Below are positions 17,083 through 25,524 of a stretch of DNA of 64,000 nt, piece by piece. Source of the DNA: JAEWSN01 sp942493335. GTDB lineage: Bacteria > Bacillota > Clostridia > DSM-8532. The translations under genes were made by a program, and so were the position numbers. The notes below the pieces were generated by a model. It was not told the DNA's origin. It searched no databases and saw only the letters and a list, made by a program, of their open reading frames with translations. How positions within the stretch are numbered: position 1 is the stretch's first letter; each line of letters opens with the position of its first letter. Where the stretch lies: contig OW818693.1 of NCBI GenBank assembly GCA_942493335.1, positions 434,001 through 498,000 of the forward strand. The letters run 5' to 3'.

Positions 17083-17681
17083 AGCTACTCGTACATCTAT
17101 AAATGATATGGTATGGATTTCTACTATTCCATAATACAACGGCTGTAATCATCCCGAGCGAATCATGCAGGCATTTATTCGATTCGCTCAAATAATAATT
17201 GCCAAACAGGTCATTGAGTCATTGTAATTTCCGTAAATGTCATAAGCAGAACAGCCAATGACATAATAATGAAGACTTCTCTTATCCGAATCTGATTTCT
17301 ATCTATACCTGATTTCTTAATGATTTTGATTTCTTCATGTACCAGCTGGCTCTTGAAACAATCCTGTCGCTTTCATGAGAACTGGAAGAACCTCATACGA
17401 TAACTCTGTCCGTATGTCATTCAGTTTTTTGACAAAGGTCAGCCTATGGTCAATTGTCGTTCCATTACAGACATTGTCGCATGGTTTTCCGTAACCTATA
17501 TCGAAACACAAGTTTCAAAGCCACCGATAGGCGGTACCGCTTCATCGGAATCGTACATCAGGCGTTTCCGGAGCGATTTTGAGTGGTACGCATGAAATAG
17601 GTGTTGACCCGGTTGCATTTTCATGCAAACAACGATATTCTGAACGTAAATCAACATCCAGAACAAGGGAGGTAGGTTACC
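17083..17681. other. AT-richer gene-free stretch
   Basis: Nearly 600 bases with no credible gene and lower GC than its surroundings. It contains a 9-bp hairpin, GAGCGAATC (17156-17164) with GATTCGCTC (17181-17189), followed by an A/T-rich run, which may terminate transcription. The last 60 bases lead into the next gene (AAGGGAGGTAGG binding site at about 17667). Confidence 0.6.
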
Positions 17682-18023
17682 ATGGCATTCTTTGATGATG
17701 TGAAGAAACTCGGTAAAAACGTAGCGGAAAAGGGCAAGGACGCCATCGAGATCACGAAGCTGAATTCCCAGATCAGCTCCGAGAAGGACAAGATGAAGGA
17801 TCTGTACTCCAAGATCGGCGAACAGGTTTTCATCAACTTCAAGAACGGAAATGACCAGGGATTTGGCGAATGGTGCGTCCAGATTCAGGAATTGGAAGCC
17901 AAAGTGGAAGAGCTGAAGAACAAGGTCATGGAAATCAAGGATTCGTCCAAGTGCCCTGCCTGCGGCGCTGAAGTTTCCAAGGAGACCGCTTTCTGCCCGA
18001 AGTGCGGCGCCAAGGTCAACTGA
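17682..18023 (+). CDS. Small coiled-coil/zinc-ribbon protein
   Basis: A 113-residue cytoplasmic protein. Residues 1-88 are charged and predicted helical, with heptad-like stretches (ISSEKDKMKDLYSKIGEQV; IQELEAKVEELKNKVMEI) suggesting a coiled coil. Residues 91-111 form a zinc ribbon, CPACG...CPKCG. The ribosome binding site is strong (GGGAGG). Similar short proteins, with an N-terminal FFDDVKKLGK-like helix and a C-terminal zinc ribbon, are frequent in Clostridia but uncharacterised. It is a single-gene unit ended by a terminator. A link to the other zinc-ribbon proteins in this window is only inference. Confidence 0.88.
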   Translation: MAFFDDVKKLGKNVAEKGKDAIEITKLNSQISSEKDKMKDLYSKIGEQVFINFKNGNDQGFGEWCVQIQELEAKVEELKNKVMEIKDSSKCPACGAEVSKETAFCPKCGAKVN

Positions 18024-18047
18024 TTGACCCTTATATGAATCAACGTG

Positions 18048-18085
18048 AAAGGCGTCTTGGGGAATTCCCTGCGGACGCCTTTTTT
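18048..18085 (+). terminator. Rho-independent terminator
   Basis: AAAGGCGTC (18048-18056) pairs with GACGCCTTT (18074-18082), with inner pairing around GGGGAATTCCC, then a T-run to 18085. Confidence 0.88.
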
Positions 18086-18175
18086 CTGTTCCGGCTGCTA
18101 TGTCGGAACGGTGACTTCTCGCTGAAGCAATACCATCCATCCTGACCGAATGCAAAATGGATGCAGGAGATGAAA

Positions 18176-18874
18176 ATGGACAAACGGGAAATGCGGGCCG
18201 CAATACGGGAGCGTGCTCAAAGCGCCTCGTTCGCATCCAATCAGTCGGAATCTGACAAAATCCTCACCCATCTGCGAACGGTTCTTTTTCCTGATGACTA
18301 TCGGATGCTTGCCGCGTTTTATCCCAGAAAGGATGAACCGGACATTCTTCCCTTCCTGCAGGAATGGCTCCTGTCCGGCCGACATCTTTGCCTTCCTGTG
18401 GCGAATGTACGTCCGGATGGAACCCCAGATCTCTTTTTCCGGGAGGTGGCAGACCTTGGGACAGCACTCCATCGGGCTCCCCTGGATTTGCTCGAACCGG
18501 GATCTTCGGCTCCGATTGTCCTGCCGTCGGAGATCGATGCGGTTCTTGTTCCCGGTATGGCGTTTGATTCCGCAGGCGGCCGATTGGGACGGGGTAAGGG
18601 ATTTTATGACCGTTTCCTGTCGGGCCGGCAAATTCCCGTTAGAAGCTGGATTGCAGGATTCACGGAGGGTTCCGCATTGCGTGGTCCCACGCTGGAGTCC
18701 GTGTTCCACGGTCTCACACTGGCGCCAGTTCTTTCCTGGCAACTGGTAAAGCAGGTTCCGATAAATGGGGAGGATGCCGATATGGACCTGCTTGTCATGG
18801 CAGAGGGAGTCCTTCATCCCGCGATACGGGAACATATGTTTGGTTCTGGTATGATCCCAGGGATTCTGGTATGA
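18176..18874 (+). CDS. 5-formyltetrahydrofolate cyclo-ligase
   Basis: Start chosen at ATG 18176, 5 bases after AGGAGA; an in-frame ATG at 18161 overlaps that site. The 232-residue protein converts 5-formyltetrahydrofolate to 5,10-methenyltetrahydrofolate using ATP, salvaging a storage folate for one-carbon metabolism. Family motifs are DKREMRAAIRERA at the N-terminus, the substrate-binding VLVPGMAFD and the nucleotide-binding GRLGRGKGFYDRFL. It ends 7 bases before dnaE and probably shares its transcript. Slightly longer than the typical 180-200 residues. Confidence 0.93.
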   Translation: MDKREMRAAIRERAQSASFASNQSESDKILTHLRTVLFPDDYRMLAAFYPRKDEPDILPFLQEWLLSGRHLCLPVANVRPDGTPDLFFREVADLGTALHRAPLDLLEPGSSAPIVLPSEIDAVLVPGMAFDSAGGRLGRGKGFYDRFLSGRQIPVRSWIAGFTEGSALRGPTLESVFHGLTLAPVLSWQLVKQVPINGEDADMDLLVMAEGVLHPAIREHMFGSGMIPGILV

Positions 18875-18881
18875 TGGATGC

Positions 18882-21800
18882 ATGATCAATACGGAGTCCA
18901 CGGTGCCGTTCACGCACCTTCATGTCCATACCGAATACAGTCTGCTTGACGGAGCCGCACGCATACCGGCCCTGATTTCCCGCGCGAAGGAACTGGGCAT
19001 GCGGCACCTCGCCATCACGGACCATGGCGTCCTGTATGGCGTGGTCGATTTCTACAAGGCCTGCAAGGACGCGGGAATCATCCCCATCATCGGCTGCGAG
19101 GCTTACACGGCAGCCCGTTCCCGATTGGACCGGGATCCGCGGACTGATGCGGATCAAGGCCATCTTGTCCTGCTTGCGGAAACAAACGAAGGCTACAGGA
19201 ACCTCATGAAGCTGATCTCCCAGGGGTTTACGGATGGCTTCTACTACAAGCCCCGCATCGATCTCGAATTGCTGGAGAAGTATCACGAGGGCATCATCGC
19301 GCTCAGTGCCTGCCTTGCGGGGGATGTGCCGAATGCAATTCTCCGGGGAGATCTGGAGGGCGCGAGGAAAATGGCCCTCCGGTTGGACGGCATCATGGGT
19401 CGCGGCAACTTTTATCTGGAACTCCAGCACAATGGGCTGGAGGAACAGCGCGAAGTCAACCGGGAGCTTGTAAGGATTTCCCGTGAAACCGGCATCCCGC
19501 TTGTCGCGACAAATGACGTGCATTACATCCATCGGGCCGATTCCCGTGCGCAGGAGATCCTGATCTGCATTCAGACAGGCAAAACGGTCGAAGACGAAGA
19601 CCGGCTCATCATCAACACTGATGAGCTTTACCTGAAGACGCCCGCCGAAATGGCCCACCATTTCGAGGATCTTCCGGAAGCCCTGGAAAACACGCAGAAA
19701 ATCGCCGACCGCTGCCATGTCTCCTTCACGTTCGGGAAACTGCACCTGCCGGCTTTTCCCATTTCGGGCGGACAAACACCTTCCGATCTTCTGGAGCAGC
19801 TGACCTGGGAAGGCTATCGCACGAGGTACGGCGCAGATGACAGTCATGTGGAACGGACAAAATTCGAGCTGTCCGTCATTCGTCAGATGGGGTATGTCGA
19901 CTATTTCCTCATTGTGTGGGATTTCATCCACTATGCCCGGCAGCAGGGGATCATGGTAGGTCCTGGAAGAGGTTCCGCAGCAGGCAGCATTGTCGCATAT
20001 TGCCTTGCCATCACGAACGTCGATCCCATCCGGTACAGTCTCATCTTCGAACGGTTTCTGAATCCGGAACGCATCAGCATGCCGGATATCGACATCGATT
20101 TCTGTTATGAACGGCGCCAGGAGGTCATCGATTACGTCGTTGCCAAGTACGGAGCTGACCGGGTGGCGCAGATCATTACGTTCGGCACCATGGCGGCGCG
20201 CGCTGCGGTGCGCGACGTAGGGCGCGCGCTGGCCATCCCGTACGGGGATGTCGACCGGGTGGCGAAGATGATCCCGATGATGCCGGGAAAGCACCTCTCC
20301 ATCGAGGATGCCATCGGCATGAGCAAGGATCTCGCGAAGGTTTATACGGAGGATCCGCGCATCAGGGAACTGCTGGACACGGCCAAGACCCTCGAAGGAA
20401 TGCCGCGCCATGCTTCCACCCATGCCGCCGGTGTCGTCATCGCAGGGGAGCCCATCACCAACTTTGTCCCGCTGTACCGCAACAACGATCTCATCTCCAC
20501 CCAGTTCCCGATGAACACGATCGAGGAGCTCGGCCTGCTGAAGATGGACTTTCTGGCCCTGCGCACCCTGACGGTCATCCGGGATGCGGTGATGCTCGTG
20601 GAGCAGGATTCCGGCATCCGCATCGATATCGATCATCTCCCGTTCGACGATCAGAACGTGTATGCCCTGATCAGCCGGGGAGAGACCGCAGGCGTGTTCC
20701 AGCTGGAAAGCCAGGGCATGACCCAGTTCATGAAGGATCTGCAGCCCACTTCGCTGGAAGACATCATCGCCGGTATTTCCCTGTACCGGCCGGGGCCAAT
20801 GGATCAGATTCCGCGGTACATCCGCTCGAAAAACAACCCGGAACTCGTCAGCTATGCGCATCCGCTGCTGGAACCCATCCTGAATGTGTCCTACGGCTGC
20901 ATGATCTACCAGGAGCAGGTCATGCAGATCGTCCGTGACATCGCCGGCTACTCGCTCGGTCGGTCCGATCTGGTGCGTCGCGCCATGTCCAAGAAGAAGA
21001 AGGACGTGATGGACGCGGAAAGGCGGAACTTCATCTACGGTCAGACGGACGAGGCCGGCAACGTCACCATTCCGGGTGCACTGCGCAATGGCATGGACGA
21101 GAAGACGGCGGACCATCTCTTCGATGAAATGATGGATTTCGCCTCCTATGCGTTCAACAAGTCTCATGCTGCCGCCTACGCGGTTGTGGGTTATCAGACC
21201 GCCTGGCTGCGCACCTATCATCCCGTCGCCTTCATGGCGGCGCTGCTGAACAGCTTTCTCGGGAGCCTTGGCAAGGTTTCCGAGTATGTCATGGAATGTC
21301 GGAAGATGGGCATCCAGGTGCTTCCGCCTGATGTCAACGAAAGCAAATCCGGCTTTTCGACGGCTGGGAAACGCATCCGTTTCGGTCTCTCCGCCGTGAA
21401 AAACGTGGGAATCAATGTGGTGCAGGCGCTGGTGGCGGAACGGGAGAAGAACGGTCCATACCGGGATTTTGTCGATTTCTGCGAACGGCTTGCCGGCCGG
21501 GACCTGAACAAGAAGACCGTTGAAAGTCTCATCAAATGCGGAGCGTTCGATTCTTTCGGCATCTTCAGGTCCCGGCTCATCGCCCAGTTCGAGTTCATCA
21601 TCGACAGCGTCAATCAGACACGCCGCACCATGCTCGAAGGTCAGTTCTCCCTGTTCGATGCCGGTGCGTCAGCCACAACGGGAATGGCGGTGGAATGGCC
21701 CGACATTCCCGAATACGATTCCCGCCTGCTGATGGCCATGGAAAAGGACATGCTGGGCCTGTACCTGTCCGGACATCCGCTGGACAGCGTCGCATCCCTC

Positions 21801-22694
21801 ATGGAACAGCATGTGACTGTCACGGCGAAGGATTTCCAGACCACCGGCGAAGAAGGCGAACCGCTCCGGCTGAAGGATGGTCAGGCAGTCGTTACGGCAG
21901 GGATCATCACGGAAATGAAATCCATCAGCACCCGAAGCAACAAGATGATGGCCTTCCTCACATTGGAAGACCAGTACGGACAATTCGAAGTCATCGTCTT
22001 TCCGAACGTCCTGGAGTCCCAGGCACAGCTGCTGGCAAGGGAACAGCCGGTCTGGGTGGAAGGACGCGTCAGCGTGAAGGAGGAAGAGGAACCGAAGATT
22101 CTGGCGGAACGGTTCCTGCCGTTGGTGCAAGGCGGACAGCTTCCAGGACTTCCAGGCCGAAACAGGGGGAACGGACCCGGTCGTGGATTCCAGCAGGGGC
22201 AGCGGAATCGACCTTCGCAGGTTCGGTCGGAAACCGGAATGGAATCCGGATCAGAATCCGGAGCGGAAAGCCGGATGCCGGTCCGGGAAACGTCTTCGGG
22301 ATACGGATTGCCGTCTGGCCAGGGGGGGGATTCGGAATCCGTCGCCGGGCAGGGGCGAACGAAGGAAAACGGCTCCAGCAAGGCTGATACCGGGCATGTT
22401 GCGGCTGGAGACATGGGTTCGGCTGGAACGAATGCGGGTTCGGCTGGAACGAATGCGGGTTCGGCTGGAACGAAGCTGCGTCTGAAGGTCCGCATCCCCG
22501 GCGAAACCCCGGAACCGGATCGCCAGGCGGTTCATGCGCTTCTTCGTTACTTCGAGGGACCTGTCCAAGCGCTTGTCTACGAAAATGGATCCCATGGCAT
22601 CTCCTGCAGATTGTCGGTGGAACCTGTGCCTGCGCTTTCCGAGTCCCTGATCCGCCTTCTCGGAGAGGAAAATGTGAAGATGGAAACCGCATGA
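18882..22694 (+). CDS. dnaE: DNA polymerase III alpha subunit (DnaE)
   Basis: A 1270-residue C-family replicative polymerase. The PHP domain opens THLHVHTEYSLLDGAARI and continues AITDHG and GCEAY. The polymerase active site contains PDIDIDFCYERR and the GPGRGSAAGS loop; FNKSHAAAYAVVGYQTAWL is the thumb/fingers signature. Two helix-hairpin-helix and OB-fold regions follow (LTLEDQYGQFEVIVFPNV). Residues about 1085-1200 are an unusual low-complexity Gly/Ser/Glu/Asn linker containing a 21-bp DNA repeat, after which a short conserved end (LKVRIPGE onward) resumes. The ribosome binding site is weak, perhaps because of coupling to the upstream gene 7 bases away. A PolC-type enzyme may exist elsewhere. 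Confidence 0.97.
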   Translation: MINTESTVPFTHLHVHTEYSLLDGAARIPALISRAKELGMRHLAITDHGVLYGVVDFYKACKDAGIIPIIGCEAYTAARSRLDRDPRTDADQGHLVLLAETNEGYRNLMKLISQGFTDGFYYKPRIDLELLEKYHEGIIALSACLAGDVPNAILRGDLEGARKMALRLDGIMGRGNFYLELQHNGLEEQREVNRELVRISRETGIPLVATNDVHYIHRADSRAQEILICIQTGKTVEDEDRLIINTDELYLKTPAEMAHHFEDLPEALENTQKIADRCHVSFTFGKLHLPAFPISGGQTPSDLLEQLTWEGYRTRYGADDSHVERTKFELSVIRQMGYVDYFLIVWDFIHYARQQGIMVGPGRGSAAGSIVAYCLAITNVDPIRYSLIFERFLNPERISMPDIDIDFCYERRQEVIDYVVAKYGADRVAQIITFGTMAARAAVRDVGRALAIPYGDVDRVAKMIPMMPGKHLSIEDAIGMSKDLAKVYTEDPRIRELLDTAKTLEGMPRHASTHAAGVVIAGEPITNFVPLYRNNDLISTQFPMNTIEELGLLKMDFLALRTLTVIRDAVMLVEQDSGIRIDIDHLPFDDQNVYALISRGETAGVFQLESQGMTQFMKDLQPTSLEDIIAGISLYRPGPMDQIPRYIRSKNNPELVSYAHPLLEPILNVSYGCMIYQEQVMQIVRDIAGYSLGRSDLVRRAMSKKKKDVMDAERRNFIYGQTDEAGNVTIPGALRNGMDEKTADHLFDEMMDFASYAFNKSHAAAYAVVGYQTAWLRTYHPVAFMAALLNSFLGSLGKVSEYVMECRKMGIQVLPPDVNESKSGFSTAGKRIRFGLSAVKNVGINVVQALVAEREKNGPYRDFVDFCERLAGRDLNKKTVESLIKCGAFDSFGIFRSRLIAQFEFIIDSVNQTRRTMLEGQFSLFDAGASATTGMAVEWPDIPEYDSRLLMAMEKDMLGLYLSGHPLDSVASLMEQHVTVTAKDFQTTGEEGEPLRLKDGQAVVTAGIITEMKSISTRSNKMMAFLTLEDQYGQFEVIVFPNVLESQAQLLAREQPVWVEGRVSVKEEEEPKILAERFLPLVQGGQLPGLPGRNRGNGPGRGFQQGQRNRPSQVRSETGMESGSESGAESRMPVRETSSGYGLPSGQGGDSESVAGQGRTKENGSSKADTGHVAAGDMGSAGTNAGSAGTNAGSAGTKLRLKVRIPGETPEPDRQAVHALLRYFEGPVQALVYENGSHGISCRLSVEPVPALSESLIRLLGEENVKMETA
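22415..22474 (+). repeat. 21-bp tandem repeat inside dnaE
   Basis: The unit GGGTTCGGCTGGAACGAATG plus one base is present twice exactly (22415-22435, 22436-22456) and a third time over 18 bases (22457-22474). It encodes GSAGTNA repeats in the dnaE linker. Confidence 0.92.
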
Positions 22695-22713
22695 CCCTCT
22701 GATTCCGCCATGC

Positions 22714-22742
22714 TTGCGCATTTTGACGAAATCGGGTATCAT
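22714..22742 (+). promoter_or_regulatory. Candidate mtrB promoter
   Basis: TTGCGC (22714-22719) and TATCAT (22737-22742) with 17-base spacing. It would give a leader of about 110 bases before mtrB, containing the short palindrome GGTGATATCACC (22752-22763). Confidence 0.4.
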
Positions 22743-22860
22743 GGGTTCGGGTGATATCACCACGGTTCCTGCTTTCCGCGGATGCGCTTTCTACAAGCAT
22801 TGTCAGCCACTCCGCAGGTTCCGTGCCATCGTGAAATTCAGCCACCGAGGTAACAATTGC

Positions 22861-23121
22861 TTGGATAATCAGGAACCTGTTCTGGACAAGGCCCATTCGG
22901 ATTATATCGTGATCCAGGCTGAAGAGAACGGTGTCAATGTCATCGGCTTGACCCGGGGAAAAGATACACGCCTGCATCACACGGAAATTCTCGATCGCGG
23001 TGAGGTCCTCATCGCGCAGTTCACCGACCAAACCTCCGCCATCAAGATTCGTGGAAAAGCCAAGGTTTTCTGCCGCTACGGTGTTGTTGAAGCGGAAAGC
23101 CGGCAAGGAGGGCATGCGTAG
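22861..23121 (+). CDS. mtrB: Trp RNA-binding attenuation protein (TRAP, MtrB)
   Basis: From a TTG at 22861 (GAGG 10 bases upstream) this gives 86 residues and an N-terminus of the right length; a GTG at 22831 is the alternative. The core NGVNVIGLTRGKDTRLHH and AQFTDQTSAIKIRG is unmistakably TRAP, an 11-mer ring that binds tryptophan and then (G/U)AG repeats in trp leader RNA. Tryptophan-pocket residues corresponding to Bacillus T25, T30, Q47, T49 and S53 are kept. Of the RNA-contacting K37, K56 and R58, only the last two are present (K62, R64); K37 is replaced by I43. No trp gene or anti-TRAP is nearby. Confidence 0.9.
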   Translation: MDNQEPVLDKAHSDYIVIQAEENGVNVIGLTRGKDTRLHHTEILDRGEVLIAQFTDQTSAIKIRGKAKVFCRYGVVEAESRQGGHA

Positions 23122-23123
23122 CG

Positions 23124-23318
23124 ATGTGGACAGTTGTATACATGGCACAGAACCGTGACAAGGCCGGAGAATTACAGTCGGCACTCGAACAGGCCGGCAT
23201 GCTTGTACGCGTTCAGGCAGCCGGAAAAAGGGAAAATACGAACGACTACATTGAAGTATCCGTCCCTGAGACGGATGTTGAGGAAGCACACAACATCATC
23301 ATTGAAAAAGGTTTCTAA
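23124..23318 (+). CDS. Conserved small protein of unknown function between mtrB and pfkA
   Basis: A 64-residue protein beginning MWTVVYMAQNRDKAGELQSAL and ending in PETDVEEAHNIIIEKGF. The pattern, a beta strand, helix, strand and a final helix with acidic residues, resembles small DUF2007-like or putative signal-transducing proteins found in Clostridia near pfkA. It starts 2 bases after the mtrB stop, so the two are almost certainly co-translated; pfkA follows 92 bases later. No catalytic residues or membrane segment are evident. Function unknown. Confidence 0.8.
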   Translation: MWTVVYMAQNRDKAGELQSALEQAGMLVRVQAAGKRENTNDYIEVSVPETDVEEAHNIIIEKGF

Positions 23319-23410
23319 GATAGGCCCGCATCCGCGGAAGGCATGTAGTGCCAGTGGAATGCGGGCATTGTCGCATTTTCCGGACAATCGGCAATGGGAG
23401 GGCAGGCAAC

Positions 23411-24382
23411 ATGGGAGAATTGAAGAAGATCGGTGTCCTGACAAGCGGTGGAGACGCACCGGGTATGAACGCGGCCGTTCGCGCCGTTGTACGTACCGGC
23501 ATTTATTACGGCTACTCAATGCTTGGCGTCCACAAGGGTTATGAAGGACTGCTGCATGGCGATATTGAGGAAATGAACCTCCGCTCTGTCGGAGACATCA
23601 TCCAGCGGGGCGGAACGATCCTGCAGACGGCGCGTTCCGCGGAATTCGCCACTGAGGCGGGTCTCGAGAAGGCGATGAACATTGCTTCGGTGTATGAGAT
23701 GGATGCGCTCGTGGTCATCGGCGGCGACGGGTCCTACCGTGGTGCGAGGGATCTTGCCAAGCGAGGCATGAAGGTCATCGGACTCCCGGGCACCATCGAC
23801 AATGACATCAGCTGCACGGAATACACGATCGGGTATGACACTGCCATGAATACGGTGTTGGACGCCATCGACAAGATTCGTGACACTTCCTACTCCCATG
23901 AACGTTGCAGCGTGCTGGAGGTCATGGGCCGGAAAGCCGGATGGATCGCCGTGAACTGCGGCATTGCGGGCGGTGCGGAATCCGTCGTGCTGCCGGAAAA
24001 CCCCTTCGATATCGATACGGACATCATCAAGCCGATCATCGACGGAAGAAATCGCGGAAAAAAGCATTATCTGGTCATTGTGGCCGAAGGCGTAGGCGGC
24101 GCTGTGGAAATCGCCCGCTATATCGAGGAAAAGACGGATATCGTCACCCGGGCCACCATTCTCGGACATATCCAGCGCGGCGGTTCCCCAACCCTGATGG
24201 ATCGCGTCATGGCCAGCCGGATGGGCGCCTATGCCGTAGAGACACTTCGTGCCGGACGGGATAACCGGATTGTGGCTGTCCAGGGCGGAAAGATTGTCGA
24301 CATCGAAATCACGGAAGCCTTGAACATGACAAAACCCATGGATCAGGATCTGGTGGAACTCAGTCGAATCCTGGCACTGTGA
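23411..24382 (+). CDS. pfkA: ATP-dependent 6-phosphofructokinase
   Basis: The ATG at 23411 follows GGGAGGGCAGG; 323 residues, standard bacterial PfkA length. It phosphorylates fructose 6-phosphate to fructose 1,6-bisphosphate in glycolysis. N-terminal KIGVLTSGGDAPGMNAAVRA is the nucleotide-binding start; GGDGSYRGA carries the glycine typical of ATP-using rather than pyrophosphate-using enzymes. The catalytic loop is PGTIDNDISCTEYTIG (aspartates of TIDND), and GHIQRGGSPT binds the sugar phosphate. Arginines for allosteric effector binding cannot be judged by eye. It is the last gene of the dnaE-mtrB-pfkA cluster. Confidence 0.96.
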   Translation: MGELKKIGVLTSGGDAPGMNAAVRAVVRTGIYYGYSMLGVHKGYEGLLHGDIEEMNLRSVGDIIQRGGTILQTARSAEFATEAGLEKAMNIASVYEMDALVVIGGDGSYRGARDLAKRGMKVIGLPGTIDNDISCTEYTIGYDTAMNTVLDAIDKIRDTSYSHERCSVLEVMGRKAGWIAVNCGIAGGAESVVLPENPFDIDTDIIKPIIDGRNRGKKHYLVIVAEGVGGAVEIARYIEEKTDIVTRATILGHIQRGGSPTLMDRVMASRMGAYAVETLRAGRDNRIVAVQGGKIVDIEITEALNMTKPMDQDLVELSRILAL

Positions 24383-24500
24383 TGAGATCGGATTCGGTAC
24401 TTTGATCAAATCGGATTCGACGCACTGCACAAGGCGGTTTCAATGCGTTGATGAAAAGGGACCAGGTACATTGTTCCTTTCATACACTTTCACACACACA

Positions 24501-24541
24501 ACAGGCCATCGGTTTCCGCGCTGAAGAAACCGGTGGCCTGT
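24501..24541. other. 16-bp-stem hairpin
   Basis: ACAGGCCATCGGTTTC (24501-24516) pairs with GAAACCGGTGGCCTGT (24526-24541) with one wobble and a 9-base loop. Neither strand has a U-run after it, so it is an atypical terminator or a 5' mRNA structure for the gene at 24563. Confidence 0.65.
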
Positions 24542-24562
24542 CGGAAAAAGCTGGAGCACCTC

Positions 24563-24991
24563 ATGATAACGGAAACAAATTTTCCAGTCCGCTATGCGGA
24601 AACGGACCAGATGGGCATTGTCCATCATTCCGTTTATCCGATCTGGTTCGAATGCGGGCGTACCGAGCATGTCAGGGCCTTCGGACTCACTTATGCGGAA
24701 ATGGAGGCGACAGGTGCAATGCTGCCGCTTCTCAAGCTGACTTGCGCGTTCCACCAGCCCATGCGGTATGGGGAAATGGCTTGTGTCAGAACCCGTCTCG
24801 TCAAGGCCGGGCGCACCCGTGTCATATTCGGTTACACTGTTCACGCGATCCCGGACGGACCTGCCTGTACCAGTGGTTTCACGGAACATGCATGGACAGA
24901 CAGGAATCTCAAACCTGTCAACCTGTCAAGACAATATCCCGACCTGTTCATGAAAATGGCCGAAATGTATCTTCACGCAACAGGAGAATGA
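24563..24991 (+). CDS. Hotdog-fold acyl-CoA thioesterase (YbgC/FadM type)
   Basis: The ATG at 24563 has GGAG upstream; 142 residues. The 4-hydroxybenzoyl-CoA thioesterase signature is clear: RYAETDQMGIVHHSVYPIWFECGRTEH, where the aspartate of the ETDQMG motif is catalytic. The C-terminal part RTRLVKAGRTRVIFGYTV fits the hotdog beta sheet. It would hydrolyse an acyl-CoA or acyl-ACP; the substrate cannot be told. It precedes a phosphatidyltransferase gene by 5 bases, suggesting a role in lipid metabolism, which is inference from the neighbourhood. Confidence 0.9.
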   Translation: MITETNFPVRYAETDQMGIVHHSVYPIWFECGRTEHVRAFGLTYAEMEATGAMLPLLKLTCAFHQPMRYGEMACVRTRLVKAGRTRVIFGYTVHAIPDGPACTSGFTEHAWTDRNLKPVNLSRQYPDLFMKMAEMYLHATGE

Positions 24992-24996
24992 GCCGT

Positions 24997-25524
24997 ATGA
25001 AACGGATCATCCGTTATGTCCCCAACACGCTGACCCTGATGCGACTGGCAGCCGTGCCGGTCTTTGCTTGGCTGATGCTGCAGGGCCGCCTGACCGCGGC
25101 GATGTGGCTGTTTCTCATCGCCGAGGCCACAGATCTGTTGGATGGTTTCATCGCGCGGCGCTTCAATGTGATGACGGTTTTCGGCCGTATTGCGGATCCC
25201 GCCGCGGACAAGCTCATGCAGTTGACCGCCTTGTTCCTGCTTGCCTGGAATGGCACCATCCCAGCCATCATTCCCTGGCTGTTCTTCACCAAGGAGCTTT
25301 TCATGCTGGTAGCGGGCATCTTCGCCATCCGCAGCAAAATGGACACATCGGCGCGCTGGTATGGCAAAGCAGCATCGGCCCTGTTGTTCGCCACGATCAT
25401 GCTGACCTTCTTTCTCAGGGAGTCACCCATTACGACCTTCCTGATGTGGGGATGCGTCGCCATGACCCTGTTCGCGCTCGTCATGTATGGACGCAGCTAT
25501 CTCGCACATCGGAGGGATGCATGA
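24997..25524 (+). CDS. pgsA: CDP-alcohol phosphatidyltransferase (PgsA-like)
   Basis: The ATG at 24997 stands 9 bases from AGGAGA; the ATG at 24988 is too close to it. The 175-residue integral membrane enzyme carries the family motif DGxxAR...GxxxDxxxD as LLDGFIARRFNVMTVFGRIADPAADK. Five or six hydrophobic helices are visible. It most likely makes phosphatidylglycerol phosphate from CDP-diacylglycerol and glycerol 3-phosphate; cardiolipin synthase or another CDP-alcohol transferase is possible. The stop overlaps the start of the adenosyltransferase gene by ATGA. Confidence 0.87.
   Translation: MKRIIRYVPNTLTLMRLAAVPVFAWLMLQGRLTAAMWLFLIAEATDLLDGFIARRFNVMTVFGRIADPAADKLMQLTALFLLAWNGTIPAIIPWLFFTKELFMLVAGIFAIRSKMDTSARWYGKAASALLFATIMLTFFLRESPITTFLMWGCVAMTLFALVMYGRSYLAHRRDA

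Noticed and set aside
16802..17134. Small open frames inside the repeat element
   Set aside because: They overlap inverted and duplicated repeat arms, lack ribosome binding sites and show no conserved protein pattern.
18795..21221. An open frame of about 808 codons on the strand opposite dnaE
   Set aside because: It is antisense to a certain gene; GC-rich third positions open such frames by chance. No ribosome binding site and no family features. The same applies to long antisense frames over typA (11661-13727) and topA (55124-57361).
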